From Caryophanales bacterium UBA6259 (GTDB lineage: Bacteria; Bacillota; Bacilli; Tepidibacillales; Tepidibacillaceae): a stretch of 40,557 nucleotides of DNA. Under the pieces are notes generated by a model. It was not told the DNA's origin. It searched no databases and was given only the letters and a program-made list of their open reading frames with translations. The stretch's first letter is position 1. Each line of letters begins with the position of its first letter. The position numbers and the translations under genes were made by a program. The DNA lies in NCBI GenBank assembly GCA_002441135.1, contig DJVJ01000044.1, positions 1-40,557 of the forward strand. Direction: 5' to 3'. Positions 1 to 7,212 of the stretch are shown here, piece after piece.

Positions 1-8
1 CGGAGGGA

Positions 9-21
9 GGGGCCAGGCCCC
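9..21. repeat. Palindrome family copy 1 (central A)
   Basis: Core GGGGCC-A-GGCCCC, 39 bp past the mtnA stop. Its right half is duplicated in tandem (GGCCCCTTTTGCC at 16-28 and 29-41). Confidence 0.9.
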
Positions 22-41
22 TTTTGCCGGCCCCTTTTGCC
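16..41. repeat. Exact 13-bp tandem duplication of a palindrome half
   Basis: Two abutting copies of GGCCCCTTTTGCC, between palindrome copy 1 and the mtnA stop. Confidence 0.9.
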
Positions 42-59
42 AATCTCTTCCTTTTATAG

Positions 60-1118
60 CTATTCTTCGAATAGCTTTTTAAGGTTTTCTTCAAATGGGG
101 CGTATACGATTCCTTTTTCGGTTACAATGGCGGTTATATGTTGATGTGCGGTAACATCAAAAGCTGGGTTATATGTTTTTACTCCCTCTGGTGCTGTCGC
201 AACACCAAATCGGTGAGTGATTTCTATTGGGTCACGTTCTTCGATTGGGATATCTTCCCCTGTTTTTGTTCGTAGATCAATGGTTGGTGTTGGAGCAGCC
301 ACATAAAAAGGAATATTATAATGCTTGGCTAAAATGGAAACTCCTAATGTTCCAATCTTATTAGCGGTATCTCCATTTGCTGCCACTCGATCACAGCCTA
401 CAATAACTGCATCAATTTTCCCCTGAGACATTACAACAGCCGCCATATTATCAGTGATTACTGTAACATCAATTCCCGCTTGCTGTAGCTCAAAAGCTGT
501 TAGAGTGGAACCCTGTAGTCTTGGTCTAGTTTCATCAGAATAAACCTTAAAATCATAACCTCTTTCTTTTCCTAAATACATTGGAGCAGTTGCTGTACCA
601 TATTTCGTTGTAGCTAAAGCCCCCGCGTTGCAATGGGTAAGTAAACCCATGCCATCCTTTAATAAAGTTAGCAGGTTTTCGCCAATGTTTCGGTTGATTT
701 CTTCATCCTCCTGATGAATCATAATAGCTTCCTCTAGTAACAGCTTCTTGATTTCTGCAACCGGTTTGTCCTGATTGATTTTCGCCTTGTTTTCCATTCT
801 TTCTAGGGCCCAAAACAAATTAACCGCTGTTGGTCTTGATGTAGCTAGATAATCCGACTTCTCTTTTAATATAGTATAAAAATCTTCAAAGGATGATTCC
901 AGAGCTTCCTTCACACCTAAATAAACCCCATACGCTGCTGCAACTCCAATTGCTGGCGCACCTCTAACCTTCATCACTCTGATTGCATCCCAAACACTCT
1001 CAGCAGTCTCGAATTCTTCGAAAATAATTTCATTTGGAAGCAGGGTCTGATCTAATAGAATCAACTTCCCATCCTTCCACTCTATTGAATTAATTGGTTC
1101 TTGGTTCATCTGCGTCAT
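60..1118 (-). CDS. mtnA: S-methyl-5-thioribose-1-phosphate isomerase
   Basis: Isomerises 5-methylthioribose-1-phosphate to methylthioribulose-1-phosphate in the cytoplasmic methionine salvage pathway. The 352-residue protein is full length for the family. It carries the RGAPAIG motif (about 52-58), the catalytic cysteine in THCNAGALAT (Cys163) and the catalytic aspartate in GCDRVAANGD (Asp243), followed by NKIGT. The ATG follows a GGAGAAG ribosome site. mtnK lies 106 bp upstream on the same strand, so the two probably form one operon, but a 41-bp palindrome sits in that gap. The eIF2B-alpha-like paralogues are the only realistic alternative; the Cys/Asp pair and the mtnK neighbour argue strongly for MtnA. 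Confidence 0.97.
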   Translation of the reverse strand: MTQMNQEPINSIEWKDGKLILLDQTLLPNEIIFEEFETAESVWDAIRVMKVRGAPAIGVAAAYGVYLGVKEALESSFEDFYTILKEKSDYLATSRPTAVNLFWALERMENKAKINQDKPVAEIKKLLLEEAIMIHQEDEEINRNIGENLLTLLKDGMGLLTHCNAGALATTKYGTATAPMYLGKERGYDFKVYSDETRPRLQGSTLTAFELQQAGIDVTVITDNMAAVVMSQGKIDAVIVGCDRVAANGDTANKIGTLGVSILAKHYNIPFYVAAPTPTIDLRTKTGEDIPIEERDPIEITHRFGVATAPEGVKTYNPAFDVTAHQHITAIVTEKGIVYAPFEENLKKLFEE

Positions 1119-1158
1119 CTTACTTCTCCTTCTCTATTGTGTTGACAGTTCAATTACC

Positions 1159-1199
1159 AGAAGTTAACAAAAGGGGCCTGGCCTCTTTTGTTAACTTCT
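1159..1199. repeat. Palindrome family copy 2 (central T), extended arms
   Basis: Core at 1173-1185 with one changed base (GGCCTC). The 20-bp arms (AGAAGTTAACAAAA outward) are complementary except for that base. It lies inside the mtnK-mtnA gap. Confidence 0.9.
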
Positions 1200-1224
1200 T
1201 CCTTTTTAGGTAGCTTCATCCCTT

Positions 1225-2457
1225 TTATTTGAACTGTTTTTCTGCTTCTTTTAAGTTCGTTAGGAAGTCTACACCTGTTTTAAACTGAACCCGTTGCTTA
1301 ATGTAGCTTTTAGCAGCAGTTAGGCAAATTCGCTCAGCTTTTACCCTAACTTCTTCATCTACTATTGAGGTAATATCTTTTACTTGAGCGAGTCCTATAA
1401 TACGTCGAGTTAATTCCAAACCAGTAACTGCTGCAGTATCTCCAATCACAGTATCTAGGTACCATTGGTCAAAGCCTTCTTCTTTGGCCAAGATTTCAGT
1501 CACATTTGCTTGCCACGAAGCAAGGAATTTATCTCTAAAAAGGTCAATCACTTGGACTATAGTTTCTTCTAACCATTGAGTATAATCAATGCGAGTAGCT
1601 TCTTCCATAATCGTTGCATTGGCATTGGCCCACGCAAAGATAAGATTTGCCACAATATTTCCCACATCGTAGCCCATTGGCCCGTAGAATGCAAATTCGG
1701 GATCAATCACTTTGGTTGAATCCTCTTTAATAAAGATAGAACCGGTATGCAGGTCCCCATGAATCAATGCTTGTGCATTTGTCATGAATTCAAATTTTAG
1801 CTTCGCTACTTCTAAACGAAGCTCCATATCCTGATAAATCTCTTTGGTTACCCACTCCAAATTCGGAGTAAAGACTTCATTTCGGTTATTGTAATTATTA
1901 AATGGTTCGGTATAGACGAGATCCTCTGAGATTTCACATAGCTCTGGATTAATATAGTTCTTCACCATTTGCTTTTTCTCTTTATGGCCTAACACCACAT
2001 CTGAGGTCAAAAGCAAGGCATTTACCATATAAGTGGTAATATGATCAGCAAATAGTGGGAACTTCTGATGATTGATTAAAGCCTGACGCATAATCACATG
2101 GTCTGATAAATCCTCCATCACACAGCAACTCATTGTTTCATCATAACGGTATACCTGTGGGGCTAAGTTTGGTGCTAGCTTTCCTGCTAAAACCAGAACC
2201 TCAGATTCAATTTTATTCCGGTCAGTGGATAGCTTAAACTCATCCGAAATTCGTGCAGTATCTCCTGCTTGTTTTACAATAACAGATTGATTCGTTGTCG
2301 AATCCCAAACACGGAATACATAATTTAGGTTTCCATCCCCAATTTCTTTACATTTTAAATCTGCATCCGCTGAGAAAAACGTCAGCTTTTCTTTTACATA
2401 TTCTAATACGTCGGCTTCCTTCATTAAAAAGTATTGTTCAAAGTTCGGCTGAACCAT
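1225..2457 (-). CDS. mtnK: S-methyl-5-thioribose kinase
   Basis: Phosphorylates 5-methylthioribose with ATP, the step before MtnA in methionine salvage. The 410-residue length matches MtnK. Visible motifs are the nucleotide loop GDGNLNYVFRV (about 41-51), the kinase-like catalytic loop HGDLHTGSIF and the metal-binding DPEFAFYGPMGYDVG, all typical of the APH-like fold of this family. The ATG is preceded by GGGGG about ten bases upstream. A promoter (TTGTTT, 17 bp, TATGAT) lies 66-94 bp upstream. In Bacillus subtilis the equivalent operon is controlled by a SAM (S-box) riboswitch. I found no S-box sequence between 2458 and 2805, so control here may differ. Confidence 0.96.
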   Translation of the reverse strand: MVQPNFEQYFLMKEADVLEYVKEKLTFFSADADLKCKEIGDGNLNYVFRVWDSTTNQSVIVKQAGDTARISDEFKLSTDRNKIESEVLVLAGKLAPNLAPQVYRYDETMSCCVMEDLSDHVIMRQALINHQKFPLFADHITTYMVNALLLTSDVVLGHKEKKQMVKNYINPELCEISEDLVYTEPFNNYNNRNEVFTPNLEWVTKEIYQDMELRLEVAKLKFEFMTNAQALIHGDLHTGSIFIKEDSTKVIDPEFAFYGPMGYDVGNIVANLIFAWANANATIMEEATRIDYTQWLEETIVQVIDLFRDKFLASWQANVTEILAKEEGFDQWYLDTVIGDTAAVTGLELTRRIIGLAQVKDITSIVDEEVRVKAERICLTAAKSYIKQRVQFKTGVDFLTNLKEAEKQFK

Positions 2458-2522
2458 TTATATTTACCCCCTATATATTCCATTTTATTAAACGATATGA
2501 ACATGTAATCTATACTAATTGA

Positions 2523-2551
2523 ATCATAATATGTAACCGTTTTCAAAACAA
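2523..2551 (-). promoter_or_regulatory. Predicted sigma-A promoter of mtnK-mtnA
   Basis: On the minus strand, TTGTTT (2546-2551) and TATGAT (2523-2528) are separated by exactly 17 bp, and the mtnK start is about 66 bp further on. This is a good consensus match read by eye, without experimental support. Confidence 0.5.
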
Positions 2552-2578
2552 GAGACGTTTGTATTTTATATATTCAAA

Positions 2579-2607
2579 AGGCTGATCTAATTTCTTAAGA
2601 TCAGCTT
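2579..2607 (-). terminator. Hairpin terminator downstream of pcp
   Basis: An inverted repeat AGCTGATCT / AGATCAGCC with a 9-base loop. On the minus strand it is followed by TTTTGAATAT. It ends the pcp transcript before the mtnK promoter. The T-run is short, so efficiency is uncertain. Confidence 0.6.
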
Positions 2608-2716
2608 CGTACTATTTATCTGATTGTTTAATTCGTTTAATTCGTTTAATTCGTTTAATTCAAAATCTATTTTTAATTTGGGGAAAATTACATACTAATA
2701 ATAAAATTTAACAAAA

Positions 2717-2729
2717 GGAGCCTGGCCCC
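2717..2729. repeat. Palindrome family copy 3 (central T, degenerate)
   Basis: Core GGAGCC-T-GGCCCC with one mismatch, between the pcp stop and its terminator. Its right half belongs to a 20-bp tandem duplication. Confidence 0.85.
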
Positions 2730-2760
2730 TTTTTCCTTTTCCTGGCCCCTTTTTCCTTTT
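2721..2760. repeat. Exact 20-bp tandem duplication of a palindrome half
   Basis: Two abutting copies of CCTGGCCCCTTTTTCCTTTT, between palindrome copy 3 and the pcp stop. Confidence 0.9.
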
Positions 2761-2805
2761 CCTTCCTTTTCCCTCTTTCGACTCTTTTAGAATTGCCTAA
2801 ACTGC

Positions 2806-3417
2806 TCATTCCTTATCACTGATTACTTCAATACATAAGGTAATTGCCTTAATCAAGGAATTCATAGACCAGCTAGGAAGATTATGCTTTTTAACAGCTA
2901 ATTCATGAGAAGCTGGAATATGAATAAAACCTGCCTTTACATTTAAAGCATTTTTCTCAATCTCATGAAGCATTTTATACATCACATTATTGCATAAGTA
3001 GGTACCCGCACTATTAGAAATTTCAGCAGGATAATTATTCGCTACCAATTTGTCCACCATTTTTCGAATTGGCAAACCACTAAAATAAGCAGTATTTCCC
3101 GTTTCTTCTATAGGTTGGTCTACCATTATCATCCCTGTATTATCCTTTGGGCCATCATTACAATTGATTGCTACACGCTCAGGAGTGATGCGGTCTCTTC
3201 CTCCGGCAAGTCCTAAGGAGATAACTACATCGGGATTTTCTTGATAGAAAACATCGAGAAGTACACTTGCTGATCGTGAGAATTCTACAGGTAATACTTT
3301 CCCAACAACTTGATATTCACCAATAATTTTGCCATCTAATTCTTTGGCAATCACTTCACTTGGATTGAATGGAAACTCTAAAAATGGCTCAAAGCCGGTA
3401 AGTAATAATTTTTTCAT
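2806..3417 (-). CDS. pcp: Pyrrolidone-carboxylate peptidase (peptidase C15)
   Basis: Cytoplasmic cysteine peptidase that removes N-terminal pyroglutamate from peptides. The 203-residue protein starts with the family signature LLTGFEPF. The catalytic triad is visible: Glu80 in RITPERVAIN, Cys142 in GTYLCNNVMY and His166 in GFIHIPASHE. It is about ten residues shorter than the usual 212-215, with the difference at the C terminus. The ATG follows GGGAG by eight bases. The small membrane export gene ends only 43 bp upstream on the same strand, which suggests co-transcription. A degenerate palindrome copy and a duplicated 20-bp unit lie just past the stop. Confidence 0.96.
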   Translation of the reverse strand: MKKLLLTGFEPFLEFPFNPSEVIAKELDGKIIGEYQVVGKVLPVEFSRSASVLLDVFYQENPDVVISLGLAGGRDRITPERVAINCNDGPKDNTGMIMVDQPIEETGNTAYFSGLPIRKMVDKLVANNYPAEISNSAGTYLCNNVMYKMLHEIEKNALNVKAGFIHIPASHELAVKKHNLPSWSMNSLIKAITLCIEVISDKE

Positions 3418-3460
3418 CCTATTTTCTCCCTTAAAGAAAATACTGTTTAAAAAACATCAT

Positions 3461-3937
3461 TTACTTTATAACTTGAAAAAAACCGTAACTTAGCATCATT
3501 ATAGCAATTGCGGCAATAATATTACCAATTAGTATCGCAGGAAATGCCCATTTAAACCGTATATCAAGTAACGCAGCTGCTAAACTCCCGCTCCAAACTC
3601 CTGTTCCGGGGAGTGGAATTGCCACGAAAATAATTAAACCCAATACACCATACTTTTGAATATTACCGCTTTTAGCTAGTGACCTGCTTGTAATTTTTAT
3701 TACTATTTTTTCAAACATTCTAGTTGTTTTCAAATAATTAAATATTGGCCTGATAGTAAATAAGATAAATGGCACTGGAATCATACTTCCGATCAGGCTG
3801 ATAATTGTAGCGTTAATTGGTGAAAGTCCAAGTGAAATCCCTACAGGTATTGCACCTCTAAGCTCAATAATAGGTAATGCAGCTGTTAATAAAACTGTAA
3901 ATTCTGTCGTTAGAAAATCTAAAAATTCTTTATACAT
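3461..3937 (-). CDS. Small multidrug export family membrane protein (COG2426-like)
   Basis: A 158-residue membrane protein with about four or five hydrophobic segments. It resembles the family annotated as small multidrug export protein (Sm_multidrug_ex). The conserved-looking segments are PIIELRGAIPVG near residues 22-33 and FVAIPLPGTGVWSGSL near 104-119. A longer frame runs back to a TTG at 3982, but the ATG at 3937 has AAGGGGA seven bases upstream, so I use the shorter start. It is followed closely by pcp. The family name does not establish drug transport; function is unproven, and membership is judged from remembered motifs. Confidence 0.85.
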   Translation of the reverse strand: MYKEFLDFLTTEFTVLLTAALPIIELRGAIPVGISLGLSPINATIISLIGSMIPVPFILFTIRPIFNYLKTTRMFEKIVIKITSRSLAKSGNIQKYGVLGLIIFVAIPLPGTGVWSGSLAAALLDIRFKWAFPAILIGNIIAAIAIMMLSYGFFQVIK

Positions 3938-4100
3938 AAAAGTCCCCTTTGTTTGATTGTAATATAGGCTTTGATTTTTCAATTATAACACCATTAATTG
4001 TACTACTGATAGCTGTTATTATCCTTTTGGTTTATAGTATAGTTTGAAGCAGCAATTGTACCATTATATTTCGTAATAACTGCTAAAAGGAGTAAATTAC

Positions 4101-4775
4101 ATGCTAATAGAGACAGAAGCTAAAGTATCAACTGGTTATCGTAAAACTAAAATTTCAGCAGGTCTTGTAGTTCGAATTGTAAAGCATCGGATTGGTGTGT
4201 TTTCTTATTTAAGCAAAGATGATATCCATAAAACTGAGCTATTAAATAAACATAATTTTTCAGAAACGATTAATCTGTTTAGTCCTGAAATCGCTGAACT
4301 CATAAAAAAGTTTAATGAAGTTCATGGGATTATTGTTGATGTTTATAAGAACGGGCAATGTAAAATTTTACTTGATTCTGAGAATATTTTTGTGAATATT
4401 ATTGACCCTGCGAAAGATTATATTCAATTCGCTTCAATAGAAAAAGAACGATTAAAGAATGAAGAATTACAAAAAAAGAAGCAGGAAGAAGAAGCGAGAA
4501 GAATAGCCAATATTCGTGCTCAAGAGGAAAATCTCCGTGCAAAAAAGGAGGTTCTTCGCAAACTGAATGATGAAAGAAACCGCGCATTAAAATTACATGA
4601 TGAGAAATATAAATGGATGGGACCCCTTCAAATCCTTTTAAAGCCTCAGTTTAGAGAAAATCACTGTTACCGATGTAAGAGCAAATTATATTCTAGTACT
4701 CACCCTACCTGCTCGGTATGTAATTGGATGATTTGTGACTGCGGAGCCTGTGGATGTCAATATGATGGAAATTAA
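4101..4775 (+). CDS. Unrecognised coiled-coil protein with C-terminal zinc ribbon
   Basis: No family recognised. The 224-residue protein has three visible parts. Residues 1-110 form a mixed alpha/beta domain. Residues 112-168 are a highly charged Lys/Glu/Arg coiled coil. The C terminus is cysteine-rich: Cys189-x2-Cys192 and Cys204-x2-Cys207, a four-cysteine zinc-ribbon pattern, followed by CDCGACGC (212-219), which could hold a second metal. No signal peptide or membrane segment is seen. GGAG lies nine bases before the ATG. It stands alone on the plus strand with a bidirectional terminator after it. A nucleic-acid or protein-binding adaptor role is possible but is inference. Confidence 0.8.
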   Translation: MLIETEAKVSTGYRKTKISAGLVVRIVKHRIGVFSYLSKDDIHKTELLNKHNFSETINLFSPEIAELIKKFNEVHGIIVDVYKNGQCKILLDSENIFVNIIDPAKDYIQFASIEKERLKNEELQKKKQEEEARRIANIRAQEENLRAKKEVLRKLNDERNRALKLHDEKYKWMGPLQILLKPQFRENHCYRCKSKLYSSTHPTCSVCNWMICDCGACGCQYDGN

Positions 4776-4837
4776 CAGTGGAATTCTAAAATGGCTAAAG
4801 CCAGTTGATTATAAGTTTTTCATTCATTATTCCATAA

Positions 4838-4867
4838 AAAATAGCAGCTATAATTGGCTGCTATTTT
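4838..4867. terminator. Bidirectional hairpin terminator
   Basis: An 11-bp perfect stem, AAAATAGCAGC / GCTGCTATTTT, with an 8-base loop. It has A-runs on the left and T-runs on the right, so it can serve both the plus-strand gene ending at 4775 and the minus-strand gene ending at 4901. Confidence 0.75.
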
Positions 4868-4869
4868 AC

Positions 4870-4904
4870 TATTTATTATTTATTATTTATTATTTATTAT
4901 TTAT
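4870..4904. repeat. Five tandem copies of TATTTAT
   Basis: Five perfect 7-bp units in a row. The last units overlap the stop codon of the minus-strand gene ending at 4901. Copy number could vary by slippage; a length change would shift only the 3' end of that gene. Confidence 0.85.
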
Positions 4905-5791
4905 GGTTGGATTTGACGATAATATTCTGTTGGCTGTAGTTCATAATCGATAATCCAGTGAGTTACTAACCATGAGCCATCCTTTGCATTATATTCTACT
5001 TCCTCTTCTAGGAAGATATCTGTAATTTTTACAGAAGGATCAATAATGCTCACAAAATCATGGAAATAAACAGTAAAATAAATGGTTTCAGTCGGAAAAA
5101 TCTCATGCAGTGATTCGCTCAAATTATCTGCCCACTCTTCTATTTCCGCCTTAATCGTTTGGTAATTATCTGTGTATAGAATGTAGTCATCATAGGTCAT
5201 CGTCCCATTTACTTGAATAGACTGATCATCATTTACAGAGATTTCAAACCCATCTAGATTAATTTCTCCGATAGATGTTATTATGGATAAATTTTCGGGC
5301 TGATTTAGCTCAAGTTCTAGTTCATCCAATAATAGATTTTTTTCATCTTGAGTAAAAGTGCCATCAGCGATTGTTTTGATGATTACAGTATATGTTGCCT
5401 GATCCCATTCAACAATGGCATTTAGTGCTTCACTTACAAACCGAAGAGGCACCATTGTGCGGTTGTTGATTAGTTGGGCTTTGGCAGTGAGTTTTACTGA
5501 TTTTCCATTGATATAGGCAACATCTTGGTTTAATACTAGCTTTACTACAATATCCTCTTTCGTAGCTGTTATTGTTCTTGTTGCATTATCCCAAAGAACC
5601 TTTGCACCCAATGTTTCGAAAATTCCTCTTAAAGGTACCATCGTACTATTATTAATCAAAACTGGTGGCTGTTCATAGGATTGTTCTTTACCATCTATTT
5701 TTACTTTGATGACGTTTGCCGCTATTACATTGGAAGTGATGTTAAAGATTAAAAAAGAGATCAATAAAATTAATAATATGCCTTTTTTCAT
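4901..5791 (-). CDS. Secreted protein with copper amine oxidase N-terminal-like domain
   Basis: An exported protein of about 296 residues. A signal peptide is clear (MKKGILLILLISFLIFNITS, cleavage near NVIAA). Residues about 25-140 contain two copies of the stalk-domain pattern: NSTMVPLRGIFETLGAKVLWD and, later, NRTMVPLRFVSEALNAIVEWD, each followed by a short beta strand. This matches the Cu_amine_oxidN1 domain common in Bacillota surface proteins; it does not imply oxidase activity. The C-terminal 150 residues are acidic and not recognised. A frame extends to 5830, but the ATG at 5791 has GGAGAG nine bases upstream and begins the signal peptide. Confidence 0.85.
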   Translation of the reverse strand: MKKGILLILLISFLIFNITSNVIAANVIKVKIDGKEQSYEQPPVLINNSTMVPLRGIFETLGAKVLWDNATRTITATKEDIVVKLVLNQDVAYINGKSVKLTAKAQLINNRTMVPLRFVSEALNAIVEWDQATYTVIIKTIADGTFTQDEKNLLLDELELELNQPENLSIITSIGEINLDGFEISVNDDQSIQVNGTMTYDDYILYTDNYQTIKAEIEEWADNLSESLHEIFPTETIYFTVYFHDFVSIIDPSVKITDIFLEEEVEYNAKDGSWLVTHWIIDYELQPTEYYRQIQP

Positions 5792-5830
5792 ATATAAACT
5801 CTCCATTTTTAAATTTATGTGGTGATACAA

Positions 5831-5857
5831 AAGCTCATACCTTACAGGTACGAGCTT
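5831..5857 (-). terminator. Hairpin terminator after the Glu/Thr-rich secreted protein gene
   Basis: Stem AAGCTCxTACC / GGTAxGAGCTT with one mismatch and a 5-base loop. On the minus strand it is followed by TTTTGTATC. It separates the gene ending at 5996 from the gene starting at 5791. Confidence 0.65.
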
Positions 5858-5995
5858 ATTAATCCTTACTTTTTCTCAAGAATATTTTAGTAGTTTTCAG
5901 GGATTTTTCTTAAGTTGAATATTCAATTTCTATTGATGTTGTTCGTTCTTTAGGTTCTATTGGCTCAGCTAGTTGGTTCTGTAGGCAACCACTGG

Positions 5996-6913
5996 TTATT
6001 CTGTTACCGGGACATTTTCTGTAACTGTGCCATCTGTTAATGTAGCAGTAGAAGTTTCTTCAGCTTGTCCTGCTTCTGTTGTTGCCGTTTCATCTGTTGG
6101 GGCTGGTTCTTCAGTTATTGGTGCTGTTTCTTCTGCTACTGTATCATCAGTTGCTGCCGTTTCGTCAGTTGGTGTCGCGTTAGCTTCTTCTAGGGCTTGT
6201 TGGACCTGTTCTTCCAAAGTAGTCACTCGCTCATAATATGAAACTAGTAATTCATTTTCTGAATCAAGCTTCGCTAAAGAATCTAACTGATTAGTAACAG
6301 CATCAAGTTGATTTAATAAAGCAGATAAATGATCAATATAGTCTTCTGTTGTTGCCTCTTCGCTTATATCTTCTAATTCAGACTCCACTTCTTCTAGTGA
6401 AACTTCTTCTGTACCTGGTTCTTCACTAGTTTCATCTACTGTAGCCTCTTCTGTAGCTAGCTCCTCGGATGTGGCTGTTTCTTCAGATTCTTCCATTTCT
6501 TCAGCTGGTGCCATGTTTAGTAGCTCTAATAATTTAGCGTAAGTTGCTTCTATACTATCTAATTTCTTAGTAATAGCTACTCCGCGCTTTTCAATAATTT
6601 TGGTGAATACAGTTTGTTTCAGTTGTAATAAACGCTCTTTTTGTTCAGTCTTCTTGGCTTGAATTTCTTCTTTCTTTAGTTGCTGTTTTTCTTCTTTGTT
6701 TGATTTGTTTGATTGCTTGCTCTCAAGCTTTAGTTGTAGCTTTTCTTTTTGTTCCTCTAGTTTTTGCTTTTGTTCCTGTTTTACCTCTTCGACCACTTTT
6801 TTGGTTTGCTCTTTGCCATGATAATTTTCTGTTTTTTTAGCATAAACAGGTGCTGATAAAACGAGCGAAAGAGCTAAAGAAGAAATTAATAACTTATAAC
6901 CTTTTCTTTTCAT
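5996..6913 (-). CDS. Secreted Glu/Thr-rich coiled-coil protein under c-di-GMP riboswitch
   Basis: A 305-residue exported protein. A basic start and hydrophobic core form a signal peptide ending near APVYAKK. Residues about 25-100 are a very Lys/Glu/Gln-rich coiled coil. The middle is an acidic Glu/Thr/Ser stretch, then a second helical segment (DHLSALLNQLDAVTNQLDSL), then a low-complexity tail of TEEPAPTDET-like repeats. No enzyme motif or wall anchor is seen. A longer frame to 6967 only translates riboswitch RNA. AAGGAG lies 10 bases before the ATG at 6913 and 4 before an in-frame ATG at 6919. The riboswitch context suggests a surface or matrix protein linked to the motile/sessile switch (inference). 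Confidence 0.8.
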   Translation of the reverse strand: MKRKGYKLLISSLALSLVLSAPVYAKKTENYHGKEQTKKVVEEVKQEQKQKLEEQKEKLQLKLESKQSNKSNKEEKQQLKKEEIQAKKTEQKERLLQLKQTVFTKIIEKRGVAITKKLDSIEATYAKLLELLNMAPAEEMEESEETATSEELATEEATVDETSEEPGTEEVSLEEVESELEDISEEATTEDYIDHLSALLNQLDAVTNQLDSLAKLDSENELLVSYYERVTTLEEQVQQALEEANATPTDETAATDDTVAEETAPITEEPAPTDETATTEAGQAEETSTATLTDGTVTENVPVTE

Positions 6914-6938
6914 CACCATACATCTCCTTAGTTTTTTT

Positions 6939-7082
6939 GGTAATGGCAGCTGGCTGGCATAGGACAAATAAGCAAGTAAATATGTATCAAAAGCATCTTT
7001 ATACTCATTTTTTGTAGTCCCTTAGCCCCTTTAGCTTTGTGACAATGGATTTCTCCACCTGTACCCTTGAGAAAATATTACC
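6939..7082 (-). ncRNA. Cyclic di-GMP class I (GEMM-I) riboswitch
   Basis: On the minus strand GGTAAT (7077-7082) pairs with ATTACC (6939-6944) to close the element. Inside are a TGGA-GAAA-TCCA hairpin with a GNRA tetraloop, the conserved CACAAAGCTAAAGGGGCTAAGG-type core (just before position 7017 in reading direction), and the 3' strand TATGCCAGCCAGCTGCC (6945-6961). These are the hallmark pieces of GEMM-I aptamers, in the right order. The ribosome site AAGGAG (6924-6929) lies 10 bases past the aptamer, so control of translation start is likely. No T-run terminator is visible. Assignment is by eye. Confidence 0.82.
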
Positions 7083-7165
7083 ATATTCTATTTGTAATTT
7101 TAATAGATTACTAGAAAAATAGGATTTTATAACTACTACAAGAATGGAAGAGTAACATAAAAAGG

Positions 7166-7208
7166 AAAAAAGAGGAAAAAGGGGCCAGGCCCCTTTTTCC
7201 TCTTTTTT
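7166..7208. repeat. Palindrome family copy 4 (central A), 43-bp perfect
   Basis: Core at 7181-7193. Outer arms AAAAAAGAGGAAAAA / TTTTTCCTCTTTTTT extend it to a perfect 43-bp inverted repeat. It ends 5 bp before the response regulator stop codon. Confidence 0.92.
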
Positions 7209-7212
7209 ACAT

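Noticed and set aside
2458..2805. SAM (S-box) riboswitch upstream of mtnK
   Set aside because: Expected from Bacillus subtilis, but I found none of its conserved segments; only a promoter and the pcp terminator are visible.
6027..6236. Plus-strand Val/Ser-rich frame
   Set aside because: It is the reverse of the low-complexity tail of the secreted protein gene, with no ribosome site.
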